From assembly GCF_001659605.2 (NCBI RefSeq), contig NC_035170.2:9538539-9602538 (forward strand): a stretch of DNA of 64,000 nucleotides, written 5' to 3'. The position numbers were made by a program, and so were the translations under genes. Position 1 is the first letter of the stretch. Each line of letters opens with the position of its first letter. Of the stretch, positions 37,640 to 48,826 are shown one piece after another. The notes under the pieces are model-generated. The model was given only the letters and a program-made list of their open reading frames with translations. It searched no databases and was not told where the DNA came from. Origin of the DNA: Manihot esculenta. Lineage: Eukaryota > Streptophyta > Magnoliopsida > Malpighiales > Euphorbiaceae.

Positions 37640-37860
37640 CTCGAAGTTTCCCCTCTCAACGGTTAGATAATAACCGGCGAGAAGGTAAAGGGGCAAAAAG
37701 ATGATCGCTAGGCTTATCCACATCCATCAAGAGCCAGGTCCACGATGACAGCCCATCATTCAAAAACCCATTCGCCGTTTACATAATACAAGCCCAACTC
37801 GTCCGAACCTTAAAGACAGGGCTCTACCCGGATTTCCCAGTTAGTGCAACTTAACTTACA
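37640..37860 (+). repeat. Internal polypurine tract and LTR-start relic in the Tat element
   Basis: GAGAAGGTAAAGGGGCAA at about 37680-37697 closely matches the true polypurine tract GAGAAGGTGAAGGGGCAA (39646-39663). The sequence upstream also aligns (CGATCATTAAT... and CGGTCATAATGG...). What follows (GATGATCGCTAGG, then CAAGCCCAACTCGTCCGAACCTTAA-type text in pieces and GGGCTCTACC) resembles the beginning of the 488-bp LTR. It appears to be a diverged duplicate of the element's 3' end. Confidence 0.6.
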
Positions 37861-38463
37861 AAAATTTACCACTTCACCACCCCTATGGTAAATACTGAGG
37901 AAATAAAGGGGCAAGTCATGAAAAGGCTCAAAAATACAAGCAGATAGGAGCATGATAAAGGTCAGACCTGCTCACCACTTAAAAAGTTATAAGATTTGAC
38001 TTATCGTTATTAAACAAAGGCTACGAGATCAGAAAGAAGCGATGAGGGCACTCCGGAATTGTACAGAGCTGAGGGCTCAGAGTCCAACTCATGAATAAAA
38101 GACAGAGCTCACAGGTCGGATAGTCTAGTTCGGAAAAAGTTAACCGAAAGCTCAGTTGGCTAAGTGAGTCCGGAGCTCAGCTCATCGATTAAAAGCAAGA
38201 GCTCACGAATATGGTCAGTCCAGCTCGGGAAAAGCAAAACAAAATTTAGTTGGATAAAATTACGAAGAAAGCAGTCTCAGTACTTCACCCATGACAAAGG
38301 AAGAACAGCTCAAGTATGAATGAAAAACAAGAATTTCATTAAAAGAGAAGTTTCATTACAGCGCGTTACAAATACCCACATTACAGAACAAAAAGCTATC
38401 CTTAGAGGATCTACATGACCATATACATCGTCTGCGTTTACATCACTATCACCTATCATTATC

Positions 38464-39295
38464 CTAGTTTTCGATACAGAGGAACTCTTGAATACGGGAA
38501 ACGAGCTCGGTAGGTCGGCTGAACCCTGCTTCGTTATTATAGGAGAACTGAATAAGTTGATTCCCATAAGCATTTCTCACTGTTCCCCTATGGACAAACA
38601 TTCGGTTGCCCAAGTGTGATGCGCGATACATACGAACAAGCTCAGATATTATATGTTGTTCGTATGACATGCATGAAAAACATAAGTCTTCGAGTTACGG
38701 CTTTAAGAAGATCACAGAACATATATTCGAAGGCATCGACGGAAGCTTGACTGAGTGCAGCAGATCTCAGCCCCTCATAATACAAGTACTCCACACCAAA
38801 GGGGACAATAAATTGATCATTTTCGCCACCTCCATTTATATCAAAAGAAGATAACATGGACATCGGGGAAATTTCCCTCTCGAAGGAAGGCAAAGTTAGA
38901 ATAAACCCTTCAACAGCCCAGAACCTCTTTGGAGACCGGACAACAAGCAGAGGAGGAGGCCGGCCAGACGACCTGGGTAAAGTAGTTTCAGCAACTTGCC
39001 GAATGGTCCCACCCATCGACCGCCCTATCAAAAGGATCTCTAAAGCAACGTTCAAACTCCTTAGAGGTAACCTCAAATTCTCAAGAATTTTGAACTGACT
39101 CATCTTTATCTCAGGTACTGCAGAAAAGTTCCAAAACAGAGATAAGTTAGAATTATTTTCTAGCAAGATGACAAATGCAAGATCAAAGCAAACCTCCGGG
39201 GCAACAAAGCAATGTAACCTTAAGCTCACCTCTATCCGTTTGAAAAAGGCGTCAAATGGACCCTTCGCAGATAAAACAAGAATCTCTCGCTCCAA
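38464..39295 (-). pseudogene. Tat antisense gene 2 (unrecognised product)
   Basis: A 217-codon open frame on the minus strand (39295-38642, starts MEREILVLSAKGPFDAFFKR) overlaps a second frame (38670-38464) that carries on with MSYEQHIISELVRMYRASHLG. This suggests one gene broken by a frameshift or joined by an uncalled intron. I recognise no domain. The position, antisense orientation and flanking sequence (TTCATTAAAA/CCTTAGAGGA downstream, polypurine tract upstream) mirror antisense gene 1, so it is inferred to be a second, diverged antisense module. Confidence 0.5.
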
Positions 39296-39645
39296 CAGAG
39301 GGTTTGAGAATGAGGAAGAGCTAGCACTGATATATATACTCAGAACCTAAGGCCTTAGCACAAGGCAGAGTTATGCTAGACTCTAAGCTAACGATGTCCG
39401 AATCTTAAAAGACATTCATGGAAGAGGAAAGAAAAGGCATGACCAGACGATGGTGACAGGAAAGCAAAGACAGCAGAAAACACGGAGAATAGAGAAAAGC
39501 CAAGAAGGGAAAAGAGCAGATAGGATTCAAAAACTGAGCAATGACAAAAAGATGAAAGGGTGTTATGAAGGCATCTGAACACGAACAAGCGCGGTCATAA
39601 TGGTTCTCGGTATTCACCCCCTCGGCAGTTGGAGCAATAACTACC

Positions 39646-39663
39646 GAGAAGGTGAAGGGGCAA
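39646..39663 (+). other. Tat polypurine tract
   Basis: GAGAAGGTGAAGGGGCAA directly before the 3' LTR at 39665. Confidence 0.8.
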
Positions 39664-39664
39664 T

Positions 39665-40152
39665 TGATGACCACTGGATTTCTTCACCCCGGTCCAAGGT
39701 CTCGGCCACAACCTAAAGCCCACAAAGTAAAGGCCCACCTACTTGGTACTCAAAGCAGGCCCGGCTCATCCAACCTTCAAGGCCGGGCTCTACCAAGCTT
39801 CCTCGCTTAGATCGACCCAGTCCGCGATCGCAGACCCTTTCCTCTCTGGCCCAACTCTCGGCCCAACCCAGGATCCAGAATGATACTCACCGGACAGCCT
39901 GTCAGATCCGTTCGAACGTACGCACAAGGAGAATCAGAGGCCGTTACGCATGGGGCAGGCGCCTGATACCCTCGTACGCCCGAATCTGTATGGCAGAGAC
40001 GCGTGGCCCAATCCTGGAGAGGCCTTTACACGTCCCCAGCAAGCAAGATGAAATGGATAAAAGGGGAGTCCTCTCCTCAGAAAGAAAAAAGGCTTTATTC
40101 TTCAATACCAAAACCCTTGTAAAACCCTATTCTATTGGATCTCAGATCATCA
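39665..40152 (+). repeat. Tat 3' LTR
   Basis: 488 bp, same length as the 5' LTR. About ten substitutions separate the two by eye. Followed by the target copy AAAAT. Confidence 0.92.
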
Positions 40153-40157
40153 AAAAT

Positions 40158-41439
40158 AATGTAAATATGTATTAAAAATCAATAATATTTACTATCTAAT
40201 ATTACTTATATCATGATTGAAAGAGCAATTTGTAAATATTACATATTAATTATTATTTTATTTTAAGAATACGTTTATTATTTAAGACTCTAAATTTATT
40301 TTTTTTATATCATAATAATGTTAAGTTGTTTTCAAATTACTATTTAGAGTTAAATTATAAATAATCATATTTTATAAATATATTTTTTATAATGATTATA
40401 TTTTATAATTTTAAATAATATATTATTTTTAAAAATAAAATTTAAATAAATATAATGAGTCAATTGATAAGTTTTATAAATAAGAGCCTATTATTAAACA
40501 TATTCATGGGCTTATTTAATGAGTTTGTTCGTGAACTTGCTCGAAAATTTAGAAATGAGTTAAGCTCACGATTATTAATGAGCCGAATATTAAATTAAAC
40601 TCTTATTTTAATTGAAATAAATGTTTTCAACATATTCAGGTATCACGAATATCATGTATATTTGAATAGATTATTTTTTTATTAGATTCACGAATATGAT
40701 ACATTGCATAATTAATTATTATTGTGGATTGATATTGGATTACCCACTAACCCTTTCGATATGATACGATATATATATTATATATGGCTTATATAAAATT
40801 TCAGGTCAAAACTCATTTTACTCCCCTAACACTATAGATATATTATATTTAAGAATAAGTTCTGAAGAGCACTCATTGTGGGCTAGACAATATTAGAATT
40901 TTATAGTGAGTTATTGATGATGAGTCTATCTTGTTATGATTTTACTTGTGTTATGATGACAAGTCTATCTTGTTATGAATTTTTTAGGGAGTTATTGATG
41001 ACGAGTCACTCATTAAGAATATATTTTATTAAAATCTCTTGTGCTATATTTTTACTTATTAGGCTATAGTAGCTTATCCCTTTTCCTCTAACCTCAGATT
41101 TGCTGGATCAAAATTAGTGTGCGAATTCAGCTTTTTCCGTGAGTACAGCTCTTTATGTAATAGATAGTTGTGAACATAAAATGATGTTATAGTTTAGTAT
41201 TGTGCATTGCCCGTATTTTCTTTTATGATCCCTCGCTAATGGTCTTAGCATGTAAAAAGGTTTAAATTTTATAGTTATATTGAATTGAATTGTGGTATGT
41301 ATTGATAATTATACTGTAGCATTTGATGAAATCTCTAGTATAGGTTTATGTTTTCAATTATGGATGTTTGTATATACTGAGTTTGTTTCATGTTATAGTA
41401 ATATTTTATGTATGATTTTAAAATCATGTGGGGGTTGTA
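40158..41439. other. AT-rich intergenic DNA, nothing recognised
   Basis: AT-rich. A phrase with GAGTTATTGATGA and TCTATCTTGTTATGA is partly repeated near 40909-40995. No gene recognised. It may include the eroded body of the LTR whose end is at 41552. Confidence 0.45.
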
Positions 41440-41552
41440 TCAGATGTTACAAGACGTATAGTAGGCGTCTTGTAGGCTTGCTATGGATTATAGCGACCTT
41501 AATCCGATCTAAACCCTAGCGCTGGTAGCGATCTAGTTTTTGGGTCGTTACA
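41440..41552 (+). mobile_element. Decayed chromovirus LTR end (plus orientation)
   Basis: The text GGCTTGCTATGG... CCTAGCGCTGGTAGCGATC ... GGGTCGTTACA matches, with substitutions, the reverse complement of the first ~100 bases of the Tekay LTR at 43675. It is an LTR 3' end in plus orientation. Its other end could not be found. Confidence 0.6.
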
Positions 41553-41569
41553 TTTTATGTTGAGAAGTG

Positions 41570-42115
41570 ATTCTCATAGGATCAGTGGCTAGATTCCCCC
41601 TCCTGTGCATATAGTTAAAATAAATGTTGATGCATCTTTTGAATCTATCTCGAACAAAGCTAGTTTTGGTGTCATCATAAGAAATTATGTTAGGATTCTT
41701 TTGGATGGTCTTCATTCTATAGGAATAGCCTCTTCTCCCTTTCCTATTGAAGGTTTAGCTCTCAGGTTGGCTTTGCATTTTGCTATAAATAAAGGTTTTT
41801 GTGAATGTGATCTTTGCTTTGGATAATTTTATTCTTATTTCCTCTATTGCATCTCCTTTTGCTTGTTCTTGGTCGAGCTAGATGTCATGTTGTTGGACAT
41901 TCGTTTTTATCTCGATAATCACTAATCTTTTAGTGTGATTTATTATCCTAAAAGTAACAATAGGCCTGCAAATTGAATAACTAAGAAAGCTAGAGTTTGG
42001 ACTTTAAACTTTGGGTGGGTTTATAAACCCTCCACCTTAGTTACTAAATTTACTTTATAATCATGTTTTTCATCCTATCAATGATATAAGATTCTCTTTT
42101 ATGGCAAAAAAAAGC
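41570..42115 (+). pseudogene. LINE 3' fragment with RNase H domain remnant
   Basis: A frame with PPPVHIVKINVDASFESISN and, further on, ASFGVIIRN and FPIEGLALRLALHFA matches the plant non-LTR (L1-type) C-terminal RNase H family (VKINVDG, AEALALR motifs). The Glu and first Asp regions are present. A stop at 41824 and later frame breaks follow. The segment ends with TATGGCAAAAAAAAGC, compatible with a LINE 3' tail. It is 5' truncated, as LINEs usually are. Confidence 0.65.
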
Positions 42116-42570
42116 AATATGGAAGGGTAAATTATCATTATAGATTGCTTACATTTTTAATTTAATCCTCTATTTATATTTTTCCCTTACTTCTATATTT
42201 ATTATTTTTTTTACTTTTATCTTTCTTTTTTTTTAAATTATTATTATTGATATGGCAGAAATGAAACTATGCTATGACTGCTTAATCTTGCAAGAAAGAG
42301 AAGGTGAGGTAGTTGGTGCCTACGGTAGCCACTCCGACACTCAAATAAGTAAACCGAAGAATGTTATGAGTATAAGAAATTCCTTAGAACTCAACAGTAT
42401 TTGTATAAGAGAATAGCGTACCTTTATCTTTATGATCATTGGCTTTTATATTGTAAGAAGATGGAGTTAATTATAATATTTCTTAGAAATCTAGCTGGTG
42501 TCGACTAATTGATAAGATATCCCACCGACTAAGTGATCGTAGATCTTATGATTATAAGCATACTTCCTCT
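42116..42570. other. Intergenic segment, nothing firm
   Basis: AT-rich start, then a mixed-composition stretch containing TGCCTACGGTAGCCACTCCG. No recognised gene. It borders the truncated 5' end of the copia element. Confidence 0.4.
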
Positions 42571-43669
42571 GTTTTGCAGCATCAAAGTCCTCATTCGGTT
42601 CTCTTTCCTAACCAGACCTCCAACCAGTTGTCACTGTTAGTTTTTAGATGTATATATTTTGTTCATGATCATACCCCTGGTAAAGACAAACTCCAGCCCA
42701 AATCAATTAAATGCGTCTTTCTTGGCTATTCTCGGCTTCAAAAAAGTTACAAATGCTATGATCCCACTACTAACAGATATTTTGTCTCTGCAGATGTCAC
42801 CTTTTTTGAAACCTCCCCTTACTTTTCTTCTAGTCCAACGCATAAAATCTGTGTTCCTAGCGCTTTGTCTGTACCTACATCTCTTATATCTCATTGGCCT
42901 CATGTCAGTCCACCCCTTCAAGTCTACACCCGTCGGCCCCACCCATCTGCTACTAACACTGATACTTCTCTCCCTGATGCAGGTACTTCTAGTGACTCAC
43001 CTTTAGTTCCATCTTTACCTCCTTCGGTCATGCCTTCAGTAGCAACAACTACTCCTCCTCTTGCTCTCCGAAAAGGTATTTGCTCTTTTCGCAATCCTCA
43101 TTCCATTTATAATTTTGTGAGTTATCATCGTTTGTCTCCTTCCTATTATACTTTTGTTTCCACCATGTCTGCTGTTTCTATACCCAAGACAGTTAGAGAA
43201 GCATTGGATCATCCTGGTTGGTGTAATGCAATGGTTGAGGAGATGACTGCTCTTCATAATAATGGAACTTGGGAACTGGTCTCTTTACCACCTAGGAAGT
43301 CTACTGTTGGTTGTCGATGGGTTTACACAGTTAAGGTGGGATCTGATGGCAAAATTGATCGCCTTAAAGCTCACCTTGTAGCTAAAGGTTACACTCAGAT
43401 TTATGGGCTTGATTACAGTGATACTTTCTCTTCAGTAGCCAAAATAGCTTCTGTTCATCTCCTTATCTCACTGGCTGCAATTAATCACTAGGCCCTTCAT
43501 CAACTGGACATTAAAAATGCCTTTCTTCATGGAGAACTCGCCGAAGAAGTCTATATAGAGCAACCTCCGGAGTTTGTTGCTCAGGGGAAGTTAGGCTTAA
43601 TATGTCGTCTTCGACGCTCATTATATGGTCTAAAACAGTCTCCAAGAGCATGGTTCGGGCGATTCAGCA
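42571..43669 (+). pseudogene. Ty1/copia pol, upstream half (5'-truncated)
   Basis: The frame opens in the integrase C-terminal region ([28 protein letters not shown]), passes a Ser/Pro-rich linker and enters copia reverse transcriptase ([55 protein letters not shown]). A TAG at 43489-43491 interrupts the RT. Gag, protease and most of integrase are missing. At 43670 the coding sequence is split by the chromovirus insertion and resumes in the same frame at 60845. Confidence 0.85.
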
Positions 43670-43674
43670 ATGTA

Positions 43675-46000
43675 TGTAACGACCTGAAAATCGGACCGCT
43701 ACCGGCGCTAGGATCCGGGTCGACTTAAGGCCGCCGGGACCCGTAGCAAGCCAAACATACATCCTGTAAACCTGTTTAATCCCATACATGATCAACAATC
43801 ATACATAAAAATTTAAAACTTTTCTTTCAACATTTCTCATACACCAACTCAACCTGAACATACATGTACATATACATAACATAGTCCCTCTGTGGGATCT
43901 CATCAATGCCCCAACGGGCGATACAACATAAGATGAGTTGGCTAACATCTGTATCATCAATATCTAAGATCATGCATCAACAAGGGATTACAATACTCAT
44001 AGGGTCAAGCACATCTATAACCTCAATATACCTCATTACATAACATACTGAAATCTCTTACATTACATCATAGTACAATCGTCATGTCCACAATCTAACT
44101 ATTACATGAACATACTTCAAATCTCTGGCTAACCTTCTGGTCTACCCTGTACCTGCACATCTGGGGTTAGGGGAGAGGGGTGAGCTTCAAAGCCCAGTGA
44201 GCAGAATAGAGAAAACATTATATTAAAATTTCATGCTTTCATGGAATGCAACACATCTCAGCAAATCACATCTCGGATGGTATTGTCACCTATAGTCCTC
44301 TACATAGGTCCAACTGTGCCGGGACGTAGAATGGGTCAACCGGTCTTTCCCTTATCATAACATATCATATGGACCAACTGTGCCAGGGACGTAGAATGGG
44401 TACAACCTGGACTTTCTCTTACATCATGCCAGGGACGTAGAATGGGTACAACCTAGACTTCCATACCATATCATGCCATAACATCAATCATATCATATGA
44501 GGACTAAAGGATCATCCAATAACCAATCCACATCAACATCAACATCATAAATGCAATGCTACATATTCGTGAATACTAATGCAAACAACCTATTATATCT
44601 CATGGCATTCATGATGCATGGATCATGCTCAAGATTCATCTTTCATTTATTTTAAAACTTAAAGTTTATTCCACTCACCTCTGGCTAGCTCTGACAAACT
44701 CTGTAGCAGCTGGCTCACTGCTGGGGTCCTCGGTTCCTTGGGTCCGAACCTACACAGGTGGACTCCAATGAGGGACCAAACATACATAAACACAACTCTA
44801 ATATACTCCCCAAAAACCCCCTAAAACATCATGAAACAATCACATAAAAACATGCAAGAAATGGCTGGACAGGGCACTTTCGGCGGCAGGTTCGGCGGCC
44901 GAAAGTCCCTCCAGAGCCGAAAGTCAGGCAGGTTCGGCGGCACCTTCGGCGGCCGAAACTCCCAGACAGAGACGAAACTCATGCATGTTCGGCGGCACCT
45001 TCGGCGGCCGAAAATCCCAGACAGAGACGAAAGTCTCTTTTCGGGGGCAACTTCGGCAGCCGAAAGGCCTGCCTCACCAGCCATGTTCGGCGGCCGAAAG
45101 TGCCTTCGGCTGCCGAACCTGGTTTCTGCCAAAAGGCAGAAACTTGGCTCCCAAATGCATTTTCGCCTCCAAACTCACCAATCATGCATATACCTTAGTT
45201 AAAACATGCATAAAAGTTCCTAGGGGCCTCAAACATCAAATACCCCAACTACAACACTTCAAACACACAAAATCAACATACATTGTCCAAAACATCAAGA
45301 TTAACCCATAACTCCACATATAACCTAATATGCATTTCTACCCATAGATCTAGCATAAAACTTATTGAAAACACATAAGGAGCTTAAGATCGGCTCTTAC
45401 CTCTTGAAGATCGAGAGGGAGACGACCTAAACTTGGAGATCTAAGAAAATGAGCTCCTGAGTTCCCAAAGCTCCAAAACTTGTCTTAAAGCTCAAAACCT
45501 TCAAAACCAAGTGGAAACAAGTGAAAATCTTGAAAGATTTAGAGGAAGAACATCAAAAATGGGTGAGGAACGGCGGAGGCTCACCTTGGCCGACAACGGG
45601 GAAGAAAAAGCTCGCCCGTGCGGACCTAAGGGACCCTTTTATAGGTGGCTGGCCAGGCCACGTTCGGGGGCCGAATGTGCCTCCGCATGCATGCCATGTT
45701 CGGCGGCCGAACTTGTCTTTCGGCGGCCGAACCTGGACTGCACTCACTCATGCTTTCGGCGGCCTAACGTGCCTCCAAAACGCATGCATGTTCGGCGGCC
45801 GAACTTGACTTTCGGCGGCCGAACCTGGGTTTTCCTCCAAAGACTTCTCATGCAAAAACTCATTAAATTTCATACTTAAAATCATGAAATACCTTAAAAC
45901 ATTTTATGAAAACATGTTTCTACCCTACTAGAGGCTTCCGACATCCGAGCTTCCACCGGACGGTAGGAATTCCGATACCGGAGTCTAGCCGGGTATTACA
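43675..46000 (-). repeat. Tekay 3' LTR
   Basis: 2326 bp. On the plus strand it starts TGTAACGACCTG and ends GGTATTACA. A TATA box (minus-strand TATAAAAG) is at 45643-45636. Hairpin-motif clusters lie at about 44880-45120 and 45660-45830. A repeated GGGACGTAGAATGGGT phrase occurs three times at 44333-44450. Short overlapping open frames on both strands come from the repeated motif and are not genes. Confidence 0.93.
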
Positions 46001-46013
46001 TTCTCCCCCCCTT
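46001..46013 (-). other. Tekay polypurine tract
   Basis: The minus strand reads AAGGGGGGGAGAA, abutting the 3' LTR. Confidence 0.85.
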
Positions 46014-46015
46014 AA

Positions 46016-46037
46016 GAACATTCGTCCCCGAATGTTC
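46016..46037 (-). other. Inverted repeat upstream of the polypurine tract
   Basis: Perfect 9-bp arms GAACATTCG/CGAATGTTC with a 4-base loop. A shorter version (ACATTCG/CGAATGT, 52994-53011) sits at the same place in the inner element. Confidence 0.8.
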
Positions 46038-46110
46038 CTCAACTAGCACACATAGCATGGCATAAAGCATAACACACATGTAAAACACATAAACACATAG
46101 GGATCTAACC

Positions 46111-48826
46111 TTAAAAGAGATGAGGGTACTGCTGGAGCATAGACTCCCGTGTCTCCCAAGTGCATTCTTCCAAGTTGTGGTGGTTCCACAGGACTTTCAC
46201 CATCGGGATTTCCTTGTTTCTTAACTTTCTGATCTGGGTGTCTATGATCCGTATTGGCTGTTCAACATAGGTGAGATCCTCTTGGACCTCCACATCAGGC
46301 TCACTAAGAACCTTGCTCGGATCTGACACAAACCTCCTTAACATTGAAACATGGAAAACCGGATGGATTCTTTCCATTGAAGCAGGTAAATCTAACTTGT
46401 ACGACACATTCCCAATCTTTTGCAAGATTTCAAAGGGTCCGATGTATCGTGGGGCTAGTTTACCTTTCTTCCCGAAGCGAACCACTCCCTTCATTGGAGA
46501 CACCTTGAGCAATACCAGATCCCCCTCCTGAAACTCTAACCGTCTTCTGCGGACGTCTGCATAGCTCTTCTGTCTGCTTACAGCAGTCTTGATTCTTTCT
46601 CTGATTATGGGTACCACCCTGCTGGTGATCTCTACTAACTCAGGCCCTGCCAAGGCCTTTTCTCCAACTTCCTCCCAGCAAACAGGTGACCTGCACTTCC
46701 TCCCATATAAAGCTTCATATGGAGCCATCCCGATGCTAGCATGATGGCTGTTATTGTAGGCAAACTCCACCAAAGGTAGATGCTGCCTCCAAGAACCGCC
46801 AAAGTCCAGCACACACATTCTAAGCATATCCTCAATAGTCTGGATGGTCCTTTCTGACTGTCCATCAGTCTGGGGGTGGAAGGCAGTACTGAAGTCCAAC
46901 CTAGTACCCATGGCATTCTGCAGACTCCGCCAAAACCTGGAGGTGAACTGGGGCCCTCTATCCGACACTATCGAAACCGGAACCCCATGCAGTCTGACTA
47001 TCTCGTCAACATACACCTGCGCCAACTTGTCCACAGAATAGCCACTCCTGACAGGGATGAAGTGAGCAGATTTAGTGAGTCTGTCCACAATCACCCATAT
47101 GGAGTCCACTCTGTTGGACGCCGCCGGTAACCCCACTACGAAATCCATAGCTATATTTTCACATTTCCATTCTGGAATAGGTAGCGGGTTAAGCATCCCA
47201 GCCGGCTTCTGATGTTCCAGCTTCACCCTCTGACATATTTCGCAGGCGGACACAAACTGTGCCACTTCTTTCTTCATCGCTGGCCACCAATAAACTTTCT
47301 TCAAATCTTGATACATCTTGGTGGCTCCGGGGTGAATGCTGTATCTTGCATTATGAGCCTCTCTCATAATGTCCCCTTTTAGCCCAATGTCATCTGGTAC
47401 ACATAGTCTGCTCCCATAGCGGAGGATCCCCTTACTGTCGAATCTGAACTCACTATCATTGCCTGACTGAACAGTCCTGGCAATCTTCACTAACTCCGGG
47501 TCCTCATGCTGTTTCTGAGCCACCTGCTCCAGAAACACGGGTGTCACTCTCATCTGGGCCACCAAGGCACCTGTACCAGATAACTCCATCTGTAGACCTT
47601 CCTCAATAAGCTTGTAGAACTCCTTCACCACTGGCCTCCTCTCTGCCGATATGTGGGATAAACTGCCTAGTGACTTCCGGCTTAGGGCGTCTGCCACAAC
47701 ATTCGCCTTACCCGGATGGTACTGAATCTTGCAATCATAGTCACTCAGCAGCTCCACCCATCTCCTCTGTCTCATGTTCAAATCTCTTTGACTCAGGATG
47801 TACTGCAGGCTTTTATGATCTGTGAAGATCTCACATTTTACCCCATAGAGGTAGTGCCTCCACATCTTGAGTGCAAAGATTACTGCTGCCATCTCTAGGT
47901 CATGCGTGGGGTAATTCAACTCATGCTTCTTCAGCTGCCTAGAAGCATAAGCGATCACCCTCTCATTCTGCATTAGTACACAACCCAGTCCCACACGGGA
48001 CGCATCACAAAAGACTGTAAAGTCCTCATCACTAGATGGCAGAGCTAAAACTGGTGCTGAAGTCAACCTCTTCTTAAGCTCTTCAAAACTCTCCTCGCAC
48101 TGGTCGGTCCACAGAAACTTCTGATTCTTCCTGGTTAGTCTGGTCAGAGGAGCTGCTATCTTAGAGAAGTCCTGAACGAACCTCCTGTAGTAACCTGCCA
48201 AACCCAAGAAACTTCTAATCTCTGTTACTGAAGTGGGTTTAGGCCAATTAGCTACAGTTTCTGTCTTCTTGGGGTCTACCTCAATACCATTTTCTGACAC
48301 TACATGCCCCAAGAACGAAATGCTCCTCAGCCAGAACTCACATTTAGAGAACTTGGCATACAAGCCATGTTCTCTCAAAGTCTGCAAGACCAACCGCAGA
48401 TGATGGGCATGCTCCTCTACATTTCTGGAATACACTAAGATATCATCTATGAAGACAATAACGAAGTGATCCAGGTACTGGCTAAACACTCTATTCATGA
48501 GGTCCATGAATGCTGCAGGGGCGTTAGTTAACCCGAACGGCATCACAAGGAACTCAAAATGCCCATATCTGGTCCTGAAAGCCGTCTTTGGCACATCCTC
48601 ATCCCTTATCCTTAGCTGATGGTACCCCGATCTTAGATCTATTTTGGAGAAACAACCCGCTCCGGCTAGCTGGTCGAATAGATCATCGATCCTAGGCAAT
48701 GGGTACCTATTCTTGGTAGTGACTTTGTTCAACTGCCTGTAGTCGATACAAAGTCTAAGGGATCCATCCTTCTTCCTCACAAACAAGACCGGAGCACCCC
48801 AAGGTGAGGTACTCTGTCGGATGAAA
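46111..48826 (-). pseudogene. Tekay pol: RT, RNase H, integrase, chromodomain
   Basis: Uninterrupted minus-strand frame of about 890 codons from [20 protein letters not shown] to the stop at 46111. Reverse transcriptase carries the catalytic FIDDILVYS (about 48435-48460, an FIDD variant of YVDD). RNase H follows ([25 protein letters not shown]), then an integrase HHCC finger ending CEICQ (near 47230). The integrase core has [19 protein letters not shown] and the DDE Glu region ([11 protein letters not shown]). [11 protein letters not shown] region follows and a C-terminal chromodomain ([17 protein letters not shown], ending QYPHLF) that would target integration to chromatin marks. The frame is offset by one base from gag-protease, because a G seems to be missing near 48827. 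Canonical catalytic residues all look intact. Confidence 0.9.

Larger units (their letters stand above)
26867..40152 (+). mobile_element. Complete Tat-lineage Ty3/gypsy retrotransposon
   Basis: This 13,286-bp element has two 488-bp LTRs (26867-27354 and 39665-40152) that both start TGATGACC and end ATCATCA. It is flanked by the 5-bp target duplication AAAAT (26862-26866 and 40153-40157). Order: 5' LTR, primer-binding site, gag-pol with a second RNase H before integrase, 73-bp tandem array, two antisense gene modules, polypurine tract, 3' LTR. The extra RNase H and antisense ORFs are hallmarks of the Tat/Ogre/Retand group. The LTRs differ at about 10 positions by eye (about 2%). Two amber codons in pol and frameshifts in the antisense genes show decay, so it is structurally complete but probably not autonomous. 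Confidence 0.92.

Noticed and set aside
44821..45311. Overlapping open frames on both strands in the Tekay LTR (also 45511-45879, 59660-60150 and 60350-60718)
   Set aside because: They arise from the repeated TTCGGCGGCCGAA motif, which is open in several frames (FGGR, RPPN and SAAE peptides), and they lie wholly in LTR sequence.
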